Assembly: GCA_903961015.1 (NCBI GenBank)
Contig: CAJCCX010000237.1
Location: 1 to 33,641 of the forward strand
Origin: an uncultured bacterium
Lineage (GTDB): Bacteria; Planctomycetota; Phycisphaerae; Phycisphaerales; SM1A02
DNA length: 33,641 nt
Reading direction: 5' to 3'
The position numbers and the translations under genes are program-made. Below the pieces are notes generated by a model. The model had not been told where the DNA came from and made no database searches. It saw only the letters and a list, made by a program, of their open reading frames with translations. Below are positions 16,913 through 26,644 of this stretch, one piece after another (within the stretch, counting starts at the first letter, position 1; the number at the start of each line of letters is the position of its first letter).

Positions 16913-18265
16913 CTAAGAACTTCCAAATTTTCCAATCATAATCAATGGCTTGATCAATAAAAGAATGGCAACCGCAGCGAAGGAGGCGATGATCGCATTC
17001 AAGCCGCCATCCATCACGCTTATCGCAATACTCCAAACGGCGAGCACGATAGAAATGATTGGCGTCACGGGATAGAACGGCACTCGAAACGGGCGGGGTG
17101 CATCAGGCATTGTCTTGCGAAGGACAATCACGGCAGCAACTGACAGTGACGAAAAAATATTAATGAGCACAGTCAGCAATCCAAGGATGTCATCGAGATT
17201 TCCAATCGCAAGCGATGCCAGACTTGCGACCGTGAGCACAATGAGCGCTCGCATTGGCACACCATTGGCAAGCCGAACACCTATCCATGCAGGTATCTCT
17301 CGCGAATGCGCCATAGATTCGATGATGCGTGCGCCAGTGATAATCCCTGAGACCATCGTTGAAAAAAAGAGTAGTGCGATCACTGCAGCCATTGCGTTGC
17401 CGACGGCAGTGCCAAAGAGCAATCGAGCAGCGACCCCACCAATGGCTTGCATTGGCGTTCCGTCAGCATCGAGCATTGCGGCCGGATCAATGACACGCAG
17501 ATAAACAATATTCACGCCGATATAAATCGCAAATACAAGCACGATTGCTGTAATGATCGAAAGCGGAACATTACGGCCTGGTCGCTTCATGTCGCCTGCA
17601 ATATCTGCGCCAGCTGCCCACCCGAGATATGCGAAACTGACTGTGAGAGTCGCGCTTGCGACTGCGGCAGAAATCATGCTTGGATGCGTGACAGTTTCAG
17701 AGAGTGCGGGCGCGGCCATGCGCGAAGTGATCGGCCAGAAAAGTCCAGCAAATACAAAGAGTGCGACAAATCCAAATTTGACAAATGAAAGCGCAGTGTT
17801 GAAACGATATCCAGCATGAAGTCCGAAGATCTGCGAGACGAATGCCGCGACGATGGCGAGTGATGCAATCCAGCCTATCGGGACTGGCGTCGGAAGGAGT
17901 TGATTGACATATTCACCAAGCAGTAAGCCGATGACAGCCAGTGATAAAAAGTAGCCGCAAAAAATAGAGACCATTGCGACGAGATATCCAATTGTGCCAC
18001 CGAATGCGCGACGTGCGAATTCGACGCTCCCGCCAGAACACGGAATCATCGCGCCAAGTTCAGCAAGCGAGAGGCCGCCACATAAAGCGAGCACTCCGCC
18101 AATGACCCAAGCAGCAAGAATGTTCTCAGAGGTGCCAAGTTTCGCACCGAATTGGCCAGTCAGCGAAAAAATTCCGCTCCCAACCATGGAAGCAACGATG
18201 ATTCCAGTTGCGCCGACAGGTCCAACAACACGAAAATCCTGCAGTTCTTTAAATGAGTTTTTCAC
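16913..18265 (-). CDS. APC superfamily amino acid permease
   Basis: 450 aa, about 12 hydrophobic segments; VGATGIIVASMVGSGIFSLTGQFGAKLG, PCSGGSVEFARRAFGGTIGYLV. Confidence 0.9.
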   Translation of the reverse strand: MKNSFKELQDFRVVGPVGATGIIVASMVGSGIFSLTGQFGAKLGTSENILAAWVIGGVLALCGGLSLAELGAMIPCSGGSVEFARRAFGGTIGYLVAMVSIFCGYFLSLAVIGLLLGEYVNQLLPTPVPIGWIASLAIVAAFVSQIFGLHAGYRFNTALSFVKFGFVALFVFAGLFWPITSRMAAPALSETVTHPSMISAAVASATLTVSFAYLGWAAGADIAGDMKRPGRNVPLSIITAIVLVFAIYIGVNIVYLRVIDPAAMLDADGTPMQAIGGVAARLLFGTAVGNAMAAVIALLFFSTMVSGIITGARIIESMAHSREIPAWIGVRLANGVPMRALIVLTVASLASLAIGNLDDILGLLTVLINIFSSLSVAAVIVLRKTMPDAPRPFRVPFYPVTPIISIVLAVWSIAISVMDGGLNAIIASFAAVAILLLIKPLIMIGKFGSS

Positions 18266-18296
18266 GGTTGGATGAATTACAAATTAGACTGTATCA

Positions 18297-19661
18297 ATGA
18301 TCAATCACTTCATGCAATTCACTCTTGCTCTTTGTTTCGCTCTCTCAACTTTCGCCACCGCCCAAGAGAGTGCGCAGTCGACGTCCAAGAAGGTTGTTGC
18401 CGCAAAGATCACAGCAGTTGTTCCTGTTGGAGAAGTCGAGAATTCTAAAACCGCTGTTGATTCAGCTTCTCAACCGCAGACGATTGACCAGAACGCTTTA
18501 ACGATTTACGAAAAGTCAGTTGCTGTTGCACGCGCGTTGAAGGCAATTCAATTGACCACACGAATGACAGCGACTGGAAGAGATTCGGGAATGATGCCGC
18601 CCGAGTTTATGGAACCAACAAATTCAATCTGGGATCTTGAAGCAACAGAAGGCTCGCCATGCAAACGAATGCGAATCGAGAGCATCAAGAATGACAAGCC
18701 TGTGCGTGTGATTACATTTGATGGAACGCATTCACTTCTGGCCAACGTGCCATCCAAAACTTATATGGAAGAAGGAACCAACTGGTCTTTACTCCTGAAG
18801 TCCGCCGGATCTGGTGTGCCTCAATGGGTGTTTGAAATGCATGCTGAAGAGGCCGCTCCTTCCAAGATCATCGCCGCAAACATCATCGGTGAGGAAACAA
18901 TCGACGGGCAACCGTGCGATATGGTTCGCATATTGCGTTCAATCGATCTTGGAACTTCCGATGATGGTGATGAAAAACCTTCCACGATGACGATGACTGA
19001 CATTCTGTCCATCGCGCGCGCTGATAGTTTTCCGCGAAGGCTTTCACAAAAAATGGCGGTGAATGGAGAAGATCAGATGGCGAATCTGGCGGTGTCATAT
19101 CAGTATTCGAATGTAAAACTCGATCCGACTCTCGATGCATCAATGTTTGCGACCACTCCGCCTGCGGGCTATGTCAAAGGAGAGAATCCCAAGGATGCGC
19201 CTGGTGGCGAGCGCGAACAGCCACAATTGAAAGCGAAGGTCGGCGAGAAGGCTTTGGATTTCACGCTCACAGGAATTGATGGCGCACAAGTTTCTCTTGA
19301 AGGCCTCAAAGGCAAGGTGATCTTGTTGGACTTCTGGGCGACTTGGTGTGGTCCATGCAAACAAGTCATGCCAACGATTCAGAAAATTGCAGACGAATAT
19401 AAGGGTAAGGATGTCGCTGTATTTGGCGTCAACACCTGGGAACGCGGCGAAGGCGCTGCGAAGAAATATATGGAGTCAAAAGGTTTCACATATCCCTGTC
19501 TTCTCGCTGGCGATGAACTTGCGAAGTCTTATGAAGTTCCTGGAATTCCAACACTTCTCGTCATTGGAAAAGACGGCATGATTGTGTTGGCGGAAGTTGG
19601 GATGGCTCCAGACGGCGGCAAAGCTCTGCGAGCTGCAATTGATGCAGCGCTGGCAAAGTAA
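18297..19661 (+). CDS. Secreted TlpA/thioredoxin-like redoxin with N-terminal domain of unknown or LolA-like type
   Basis: 454 aa; signal peptide; C-terminal KVILLDFWATWCGPCKQVMPTIQ and VPGIPTLLVIGKDG. Confidence 0.87.
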   Translation: MINHFMQFTLALCFALSTFATAQESAQSTSKKVVAAKITAVVPVGEVENSKTAVDSASQPQTIDQNALTIYEKSVAVARALKAIQLTTRMTATGRDSGMMPPEFMEPTNSIWDLEATEGSPCKRMRIESIKNDKPVRVITFDGTHSLLANVPSKTYMEEGTNWSLLLKSAGSGVPQWVFEMHAEEAAPSKIIAANIIGEETIDGQPCDMVRILRSIDLGTSDDGDEKPSTMTMTDILSIARADSFPRRLSQKMAVNGEDQMANLAVSYQYSNVKLDPTLDASMFATTPPAGYVKGENPKDAPGGEREQPQLKAKVGEKALDFTLTGIDGAQVSLEGLKGKVILLDFWATWCGPCKQVMPTIQKIADEYKGKDVAVFGVNTWERGEGAAKKYMESKGFTYPCLLAGDELAKSYEVPGIPTLLVIGKDGMIVLAEVGMAPDGGKALRAAIDAALAK

Positions 19662-19689
19662 GAATTGTTCCGTGTGCAAGAATTGCCGA

Positions 19690-21372
19690 TTATTTGTCCG
19701 CAACTTCTGCGACGGTGATATCAAACAGTGAAAGTGTTCCACTGACTTCGTTGCACACAACAAGTATTGGTCGTTTGGTTGGACTCGAGCTCGCGGGGAT
19801 CACAAGAAGTCCTTCTGGTCCCAAATCACCAACATCCGCAAGCTTGTCTGGAACTTTGTCGCCATCCACATCGACAGCCAAATCAATGCTTGTATCGCGT
19901 CGATTGAAATAACCAGCAAAGATTGGCTTCGTTGGATTCGTCGCATCCCACATCATCACACCACCAGCTCGTTCCAATCCAACAAAGATTATTCGATGAT
20001 CGGAAATCATCGCCACGGCAACACCTTCTGGCTCTGGACCGCGCGCATCACTGCGATCATCTTGCGACGAGTTTTCTCGGTTGTCTGCATTAAAAGCTAG
20101 GGGCATGCGATCGCGAAGTGTGCGTTCTATTTCGCTTCCAGAATCCCACGTCAATTCAAGTCGCGTTTGTGTGTCGCCAGTTGCTGGCACGATTCGCCAA
20201 ATACTTGCTGATCGTGCGCCGAAGCAAACAAGATCGTCATAGTCTCCATCTTGATCTGTATCGCCGCATGCTTCACTGACTTCAAGTCGACCTATTGCGT
20301 CAGATTTCAATAAATCGCTTTGCGAATGCCCCTCTTCACCTTCAGCTGAAAGTGGAAATCGAGTTGGTTCAAGAGCAGGCTTCGTTTTATCTTTCGAATT
20401 TTTCAATTTCGAAACGCGCTGGGTTTCGTTATAAAATGGATATTCAAATGACTCTCCTTCATTTGCTGTCACCAGATAATCCTGCCCATCGCACTTGAAA
20501 TACGCAACCGTATCGGGTTGATACATGCCACGAATTGGCCATGGAGAAATTGTTGTTCGGTTTTCTTTGTCGCTCGCATCAAGGCCCACTCCAGCGGCGC
20601 TGAAATCTTTCAACCCAAACGGCAAGATCGCAATGATTTTCGCTGCCGGGATGTCAAGCACCGCAAGCGCGTTCGCTTCTTGCAATGTGATGAATGCGCG
20701 CGTGCCATCTTCGGAGACGGCGATGTATTCAGGCTCGAGTTGTTGGACGAACGATCGACCAGGCATAGGTGCGTGGACTCCTGCCGTTCGTAACTCTGAG
20801 GCGCGTGACTCGAATGCATCGAAACTTGCATTTCGAAGCGTTGCTTTCTCGGCACCCTGCGACAGATCGATGACAGAGATTGACCCAGCGGGGTCTTCGG
20901 CGCCATCATCGCTTGGTTCTGCTTCGTTGGCGACGAGTAGTGTCTTGCCATCAGGTGTGAATGTCAGCATGTCGGGACCGAAGCCCACTTTGATTACTCC
21001 AATTTGTTTCATCGCCAAATCGAAGAATCGGACCTCGCCCTGCACTTCTTTCGACTTTGGAATCCAGCACATTGCAACAAGATTTCCATATGTTGCAACG
21101 CTGGTGATTCCAAACTGCCGCGTCATCGAAATCCACAAGGGATTTGCTTGGTCTGAAATGTCGACCATTGAGAGCCCCTGCGCCGAGTTTGTGACATAGA
21201 GCCGCTTTGAGTCTGGACTCCACGCCGAAATCTCGCACGCCGATTCATTAAAGAGTCCAGAAGAATATGCGCCAAGAAACTTGACCTGAGCGATGTCTGA
21301 GGGGGCCGTACCAGCAAGCGGTGGAGAGAAAAATAAACACACGCCGGCAAAAGTGGTTGGAATTAATGTCAT
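19690..21372 (-). CDS. Choice-of-anchor I-like secreted beta-propeller protein
   Basis: ORF to 21486; likely start MTLIPTTFAG (21372). GPDMLTFTPDGKTLLVANEAEPSDD, YIAVSEDGTRAFITLQEANALAVLDI, PEGVAVAMISDHRIIFVGLERAGGVMMWD. Confidence 0.8.
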   Translation of the reverse strand: MTLIPTTFAGVCLFFSPPLAGTAPSDIAQVKFLGAYSSGLFNESACEISAWSPDSKRLYVTNSAQGLSMVDISDQANPLWISMTRQFGITSVATYGNLVAMCWIPKSKEVQGEVRFFDLAMKQIGVIKVGFGPDMLTFTPDGKTLLVANEAEPSDDGAEDPAGSISVIDLSQGAEKATLRNASFDAFESRASELRTAGVHAPMPGRSFVQQLEPEYIAVSEDGTRAFITLQEANALAVLDIPAAKIIAILPFGLKDFSAAGVGLDASDKENRTTISPWPIRGMYQPDTVAYFKCDGQDYLVTANEGESFEYPFYNETQRVSKLKNSKDKTKPALEPTRFPLSAEGEEGHSQSDLLKSDAIGRLEVSEACGDTDQDGDYDDLVCFGARSASIWRIVPATGDTQTRLELTWDSGSEIERTLRDRMPLAFNADNRENSSQDDRSDARGPEPEGVAVAMISDHRIIFVGLERAGGVMMWDATNPTKPIFAGYFNRRDTSIDLAVDVDGDKVPDKLADVGDLGPEGLLVIPASSSPTKRPILVVCNEVSGTLSLFDITVAEVADK

Positions 21373-21396
21373 TGAGGGAGAGTAAAGAGAAGTTAT

Positions 21397-21413
21397 GTTC
21401 AGACTGAGTTCAG
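21397..21413 (-). promoter_or_regulatory. 11-bp-phased direct repeat CTGAAC-N5-CTGAAC upstream of the minus-strand gene
   Basis: + strand GTTCAGactgaGTTCAG; spacing 11 nt. Confidence 0.5.
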
Positions 21414-21454
21414 TTTCAATGAAGGCATCAGAAAGCAACGCTTCTAAATGCGAA

Positions 21455-21471
21455 CTGAACTTCAACTGAAC
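21455..21471 (+). promoter_or_regulatory. 11-bp-phased direct repeat CTGAAC-N5-CTGAAC upstream of the plus-strand gene
   Basis: AACTGAACttcAACTGAAC at 21453..21471; spacing 11 nt. Confidence 0.5.
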
Positions 21472-21494
21472 AATTGTTAAGCACAATTTCCCTC

Positions 21495-23264
21495 ATGTTT
21501 AAGAATCAAACGATCGTCAATCTCTTGGTTGTGACTTCCTACGTTATCACTTCTACAAGTGCATTGGCATCTGATGTCATCGTGAACGAATGGAATTCAG
21601 TTGGAAGCGCCAAGTGGCTTGGAAATCCTGCCGCGGCAGTGGTTGGGTGCCCGACACCTGATGGAGTCGGCGGAGCAGCTTGTTCGATTGAAGAAGATGT
21701 TTACTTCGGTCGTTCGCTGGGCAACGGTGGTGATTGGATCGAGATCGTCATCGTCAAGGATCACACAGATATTCGAGGTTGGAAACTTCAGTGGATTGAA
21801 TCCGCGGCAGGCGATGCGGATGGCACGGATGTTTGGTACGAAAATGGCTTGATCCCGCAAGGTGAGATTTTGTTTTCTGGTGCAGCAATCTGGTCTGATT
21901 TGCGCGCAGGAACGATTCTGACAATCACAGAATCGTCGACAGTTCTTGGGGGACTTGATACGGACACATCATTCAATCCGTGCAATGGCGACTGGTGGAT
22001 CAATGTCAATTGCTTTGACGCAGCTCTCGTCACGTGCAACGCAAACGTGATTGATCTGACGAATCCAACTTACAACGATCCGTTGGATGTTGGAAACGAC
22101 AACTGGGCGTCGCGCATCATCAATGCGAAAGGACAGATCGTCATCGATCTCGCAGGCGAAGGCCAGCCATCATGGGGAGCAACTGGCGTAAATAGTCGTG
22201 AAGCCGTGAGACTTGAGGAGAGTCCATCACAGGCAATCACGCCATATTCACGGTACGACGACGCTGACAATTCTTCTTTCGGTCAACCGAATGGCTGGAG
22301 CGACACGGTCACTCTGTGCAAGACATATCAGGACTTTTCTGCTTTGCGCTCGCCAGTGCTTGCGGAACTTTGCCAAACCTGCAAGCCGCTCATGCTGAAT
22401 GAATATAACGCAGTCTCTGCGACTGGATTCTTAGGCGGCGGAACGCAAGCAGCCGACGCTGCTGGTGGTCAGGCGAGTGATTTGCAGTTTGGTCGATCAC
22501 TCGGCAACGGAGGCAACTGGTGTGAATTTGTAATCATTGCGGAGAACTTGGATATGCGCAATTGGATCTTGCGCTGGCAGGACAAGACAGATTCTGGAAC
22601 AATCAGACTGTCGAACAATACATTCTGGTCGAATCTTCGAAGTGGCATGATCTTGACCTTCACAGAAAGCACTGCTGTGCAGGGTGGACTCGACACGGAC
22701 TTGTCATACAACCCAACTGGTGGAGATGTATCGGTCAATGTCAACACTTTTGATACCACGCTTGTTACGCAGACGACCAGCACGAAGCCGCTCCATGTTT
22801 CGGGAGAATTTTCCGTGTCGAACGATCGCTGGGCGATTGAAGTTCGTGACCAATCATTCGCGTCAATCATCGAACTTCAGGGTGAAGGTTCCGCGAATTA
22901 TTTTGCTGGTGGGGTTGGCGTGGGCGATGTTTGCAGACTGCGAGCGAATCCATCGGGTCGCATCGATGCTGCAAGTTTTTATGATGATTCCGGCACTTCT
23001 AGCACATTTGGATATGCGAACACTTGGACTTCCTGCCCAGGTTCGACGACTGTTACGCAATCATTCGTTGCGCTTCCGGAGGTTGGATGTGTTTGGGTGA
23101 TCGCCAATCCAGCGGACATCAATGGCGACGGATTTGTCGATGGTACAGACATGACGTCGTTGCTCTCCGCGTGGGGTAGCAAAGGACCAATCGGCGATAT
23201 CAACCATGATGGTGCTGTCAATGGAGTCGATCTCACTTCGCTGCTTTCGGGATGGTCGCCTTGA
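21495..23264 (+). CDS. Secreted protein with two tandem lamin-tail-like units and a C-terminal dockerin-type domain
   Basis: Likely start MFKNQTIVNLL (21495). Unit 1 VIVNEWNSVGSAKWLG...FGRSLGNGGDWIEIVI; unit 2 LMLNEYNAVSATGFLG...FGRSLGNGGNWCEFVI; tail DINGDGFVDGTDMTSLLSAWG...DINHDGAVNGVDLTSLLSGWSP. Confidence 0.85.
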   Translation: MFKNQTIVNLLVVTSYVITSTSALASDVIVNEWNSVGSAKWLGNPAAAVVGCPTPDGVGGAACSIEEDVYFGRSLGNGGDWIEIVIVKDHTDIRGWKLQWIESAAGDADGTDVWYENGLIPQGEILFSGAAIWSDLRAGTILTITESSTVLGGLDTDTSFNPCNGDWWINVNCFDAALVTCNANVIDLTNPTYNDPLDVGNDNWASRIINAKGQIVIDLAGEGQPSWGATGVNSREAVRLEESPSQAITPYSRYDDADNSSFGQPNGWSDTVTLCKTYQDFSALRSPVLAELCQTCKPLMLNEYNAVSATGFLGGGTQAADAAGGQASDLQFGRSLGNGGNWCEFVIIAENLDMRNWILRWQDKTDSGTIRLSNNTFWSNLRSGMILTFTESTAVQGGLDTDLSYNPTGGDVSVNVNTFDTTLVTQTTSTKPLHVSGEFSVSNDRWAIEVRDQSFASIIELQGEGSANYFAGGVGVGDVCRLRANPSGRIDAASFYDDSGTSSTFGYANTWTSCPGSTTVTQSFVALPEVGCVWVIANPADINGDGFVDGTDMTSLLSAWGSKGPIGDINHDGAVNGVDLTSLLSGWSP

Positions 23265-24133
23265 TGCAAATCGAGTATCAATTTTCAACCCCGCGCGCAC
23301 GAGCATTTACGCTCGTTGAAATTCTCGTCGTCATTGGCATCATCGCAACTTTGGTTGGCATACTTATGCCTGGAATCGGCATGGTTCGCAAGAGCGCTGC
23401 CGCAACGAAGAGTCAATCAAATTTGAAACAGTGGGGAATGGGGACAATCATGTGGTCCACAGTCAATAAGGATCGGTTGCCATGGGAAGGATTGAAAGAT
23501 GCGAATGACATGCCTTTGAATCTTGCTCAAAAGGCATATTGGGCGAATGCGATTCCGCCAATGGTTGACCAACTTCCATACTCAAAAATTTCTGATGATG
23601 CGTACAGCGCACAAACAAATGTGCCATTTGCAGGTAACAGCAATTCGATTTTTATCGATCCTGCTGCAACGACTGCGGAATTTGCACCTTGGGGCACCGG
23701 TCAACCAGGTTCAGGAGGAATTCAGCGTCAGTTTTATTTCAACTATGTTCCAAACAGCCAACTGAACAACACGCTGCTCGCATCTTCTGGTCAAGGGCAA
23801 TATTCGCCGAAACTCGCTATGAAAATCGCGTCAATTTCGCGAGCAGACTCGACGATCTTGATGTTGGAAATGCGATCAAACCCAAGCGAATTGTCTGCGA
23901 GCGATGTTCACTTTGGACGAGATCTGAAGCGCCACCGTGCGGACTGGAAGCGTTTTGCTTCACGACATTTTGAGGGAGGCCACATGCTCTTTGCGGATGG
24001 GCATGTTGGTTGGGTGTTGAATTCAGAGGCAACACGCAATGTCCAAGGAAGTCGCGATCCAAGTTTCGCAGGCGGCGATTGGAACACGAACAAACTTGTT
24101 TGGGATCCGATTGGTCCAGCAACGGACGAATGA
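23264..24133 (+). CDS. Type II secretion/type IV pilus-like pseudopilin with prepilin N-terminal methylation motif
   Basis: ARAFTLVEILVVIGIIATLVGILMPGI; C-terminal HMLFADGHVGWV typical of planctomycete pseudopilin-like proteins; start overlaps the upstream stop (TGATG). Confidence 0.9.
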   Translation: MQIEYQFSTPRARAFTLVEILVVIGIIATLVGILMPGIGMVRKSAAATKSQSNLKQWGMGTIMWSTVNKDRLPWEGLKDANDMPLNLAQKAYWANAIPPMVDQLPYSKISDDAYSAQTNVPFAGNSNSIFIDPAATTAEFAPWGTGQPGSGGIQRQFYFNYVPNSQLNNTLLASSGQGQYSPKLAMKIASISRADSTILMLEMRSNPSELSASDVHFGRDLKRHRADWKRFASRHFEGGHMLFADGHVGWVLNSEATRNVQGSRDPSFAGGDWNTNKLVWDPIGPATDE

Positions 24134-24164
24134 TTATGAACTTTTTCTCAATCTGTTTCAATAT

Positions 24165-24202
24165 CTTCACGCAATCTTCACCAAGTATTCACTTGTATTC
24201 AC
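24165..24202 (+). promoter_or_regulatory. Four phased TTCAC direct repeats
   Basis: cTTCACgcaatcTTCACcaagtaTTCACttgtaTTCAC; TTCAC starts 24166, 24177, 24188, 24198 (steps 11, 11, 10). Confidence 0.45.
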
Positions 24203-24298
24203 ACGATCTCGGTCTATGTTTTCTTTGATTAATTCACGCGTTGTGGATTGATCTGTTCAGAATGTAGGGAGGCGTAAAAAGGAGTTGGAGCTCCTGTT

Positions 24299-25084
24299 AT
24301 GTCATTTCATTCATCCCTTCCATTCGCGGCAATTACTGCCACTCTTCTTTCTTCTTCATCCTTCGGTGCTTTGATCGCTGGCGATGTTGCAATCGTTGGC
24401 TTTCAAGCTTCTGGCGTGCCAACGGACTCTGTGGCATTCGTCACATTCGTCGATCTTGCACCAGGAACAGTCCTGTACTTCACCGACAATGGTTGGACAG
24501 GTACCGCATTTCGAGGCGTTTCAGCAACTGATGGCGATGGAAACGAAAACCTCATGCGCTTCACAGTTGTCAACACAATCGTTGCGGGAACGATCATTGG
24601 ATCAAGAACAACATCCGCGGATTATGCTTGGACACTCAGCGGTTTGGTTGGACCAGGAACGTCGGCGTATGCACAGCTTTCGCTTTCTTCGACTGGTGAG
24701 CAAGTCACGATTCTCGAGAGCACAAATCTAGCAAATCCGATTTTCAGTGACTTCACTGCGCTGTACAACTTCGACAATACGAGTACATATGAAACTGCGA
24801 CAACTTCCGGAACGGGAAGTTTGCCGACTGGATTGGTTCAAGGAACCAGCGCAGTCCTTTTGACTAGTGCTTTGAATTCCGCAACGTTCAATCTCGGCAC
24901 GCTGACTTCGGGAACACAAGCAGAGTGGCTCGCAGCGATCGGCAATGCAGCAAATTGGACCACTGGAACTGGAACTGCTGATGCAGGTTCTGGTTTTATC
25001 AATGTGGTTCCAGCACCTGGCGCTCTCGCTCTTTTGGCATGCGCAGGTATGGCCGGATCTCGCCGCCGACGCAGCGCACGCTGA
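24299..25084 (+). CDS. Secreted PEP-CTERM-like surface protein
   Basis: 261 aa; signal peptide; C-terminal VPAPGALALLACAGMAGSRRRRSAR tripartite sorting-like signal. Confidence 0.8.
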   Translation: MSFHSSLPFAAITATLLSSSSFGALIAGDVAIVGFQASGVPTDSVAFVTFVDLAPGTVLYFTDNGWTGTAFRGVSATDGDGNENLMRFTVVNTIVAGTIIGSRTTSADYAWTLSGLVGPGTSAYAQLSLSSTGEQVTILESTNLANPIFSDFTALYNFDNTSTYETATTSGTGSLPTGLVQGTSAVLLTSALNSATFNLGTLTSGTQAEWLAAIGNAANWTTGTGTADAGSGFINVVPAPGALALLACAGMAGSRRRRSAR

Positions 25085-25142
25085 ACATTTAAAACAAGTC
25101 CCGTTTCCCCCGCACGCTTCCTGCGGGATACGCCAGACCAAC

Positions 25143-25177
25143 ACGCTGATCGCTTCAAGCGATCGGCGTTTTCTTTT
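25143..25177 (+). terminator. Rho-independent terminator downstream of the PEP-CTERM-like gene
   Basis: CGCTGATCGCT-tca-AGCGATCGGCG (one G-U) followed by TTTTCTTTT. Confidence 0.85.
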
Positions 25178-25237
25178 GACTGGCGACTTCATTTCGATGG
25201 GCGTTACACTCTCGCCACACAACACGAGCACCCAACT

Positions 25238-26644
25238 ATGTCACACGCACCATCAAAGAACGCTACTCGTACCGAAACCGACGCCATGGGCGCGATTGAA
25301 GTTCCCGCCAATCGATATTGGGGAGCGCAGACCGAGCGTTCGATTCATCATTTCCCATTTGGTGATCGAATGCCACTGCCGATTGTGCATGCATTTGGAT
25401 TGCTCAAGGCCGCATGCGCCGAAGCAAATTGCGAAATAGGCGGACTTTCGAAAGATCTGCGCGACTTGATTGTGTCTGTTGCCAAAGAAGTCTCATCTGG
25501 CAAACTTGATGAAGAATTCCCTTTAAAAGTATGGCAAACGGGCTCTGGCACACAGTCAAACATGAACGTGAACGAGGTGATTTCCAATCGCGCAATCGAA
25601 TTGGCTGGGGGAGTGCAAGGTTCTAAGAAGCCGGTCCATCCAAACGATCATGTCAATCTCTCGCAATCAAGCAACGATACTTTTCCAACTGCGATGCATG
25701 TCGCTGCCGCAATCGAAATCGAGCGGACGCTCCTTCCTGCCGTGAAAAAATTGCGCGATGCGCTCGATGCCAAAGCGAAAGAATTTTCGGGTATTGTCAA
25801 GACTGGTCGAACACATTTGCAAGACGCAGTCCCCTTGACTCTTGGGCAAGAATTTTCTGGCTATGTTGCGCAGCTCGATTTTGCGATCCGCGCAATTGGC
25901 GAAAGTCTGCCTGGCTTGCGCGACCTTGCCATTGGCGGAACTGCCGTCGGCACAGGACTCAACGCACCGGTCGGATTTGGCGAACTCGTCGCAAAGAAAC
26001 TTTCCGCAACAACAGGCATTGCGTTCACAAGCGCACAAAATAAATTCGCTGCGCTTGCTGGGCACGAGGCCGCGACACAGGCCCATGGGGCATTTTCTGT
26101 GCTGGCCGGATCGTTGATGAAAATCGCTAATGATGTGCGTTGGCTTGCAAGCGGACCTCGCTGCGGCATCGGCGAAATTTCGATTCCTGAAAATGAACCA
26201 GGTTCAAGCATCATGCCAGGAAAGATCAATCCAACACAAAGCGAAAGTATGACGATGGTGTGCGTGCAAGTCTTTGGCAATAATTCGGCAGTGCAGTTCG
26301 CTGCAAGCCAAGGCAATTTTGAGTTGAATGTTTTCAAGCCAGTTATCGCGCAAAATCTTTTGCAGTCATGCGAATTGCTCGCGGGAACCTGTCATGCGTT
26401 CCGCGAATTCTGCGCAGAAGGCATTGTTGCAAATCACGAACGTATTTCTGAGTTGTTAGGACAAAGCCTGATGATGGTCACTGCTCTCACGCCGCACATC
26501 GGATATGACAAGTCCAGCGCAATTGCGAAGCATGCGCACCATAAACGCATGACGCTGAAAGCGGCGGCACTGCACTTGGGTCATGTCGACGAAGCGACCT
26601 TTGATCGCGTTGTGAGGCCGGATCAGATGGTGGATCCTTTATAA
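25238..26644 (+). CDS. fumC: Class II fumarate hydratase
   Basis: 468 aa; [44 protein letters not shown], signature [13 protein letters not shown]. Confidence 0.95.
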   Translation: MSHAPSKNATRTETDAMGAIEVPANRYWGAQTERSIHHFPFGDRMPLPIVHAFGLLKAACAEANCEIGGLSKDLRDLIVSVAKEVSSGKLDEEFPLKVWQTGSGTQSNMNVNEVISNRAIELAGGVQGSKKPVHPNDHVNLSQSSNDTFPTAMHVAAAIEIERTLLPAVKKLRDALDAKAKEFSGIVKTGRTHLQDAVPLTLGQEFSGYVAQLDFAIRAIGESLPGLRDLAIGGTAVGTGLNAPVGFGELVAKKLSATTGIAFTSAQNKFAALAGHEAATQAHGAFSVLAGSLMKIANDVRWLASGPRCGIGEISIPENEPGSSIMPGKINPTQSESMTMVCVQVFGNNSAVQFAASQGNFELNVFKPVIAQNLLQSCELLAGTCHAFREFCAEGIVANHERISELLGQSLMMVTALTPHIGYDKSSAIAKHAHHKRMTLKAAALHLGHVDEATFDRVVRPDQMVDPL

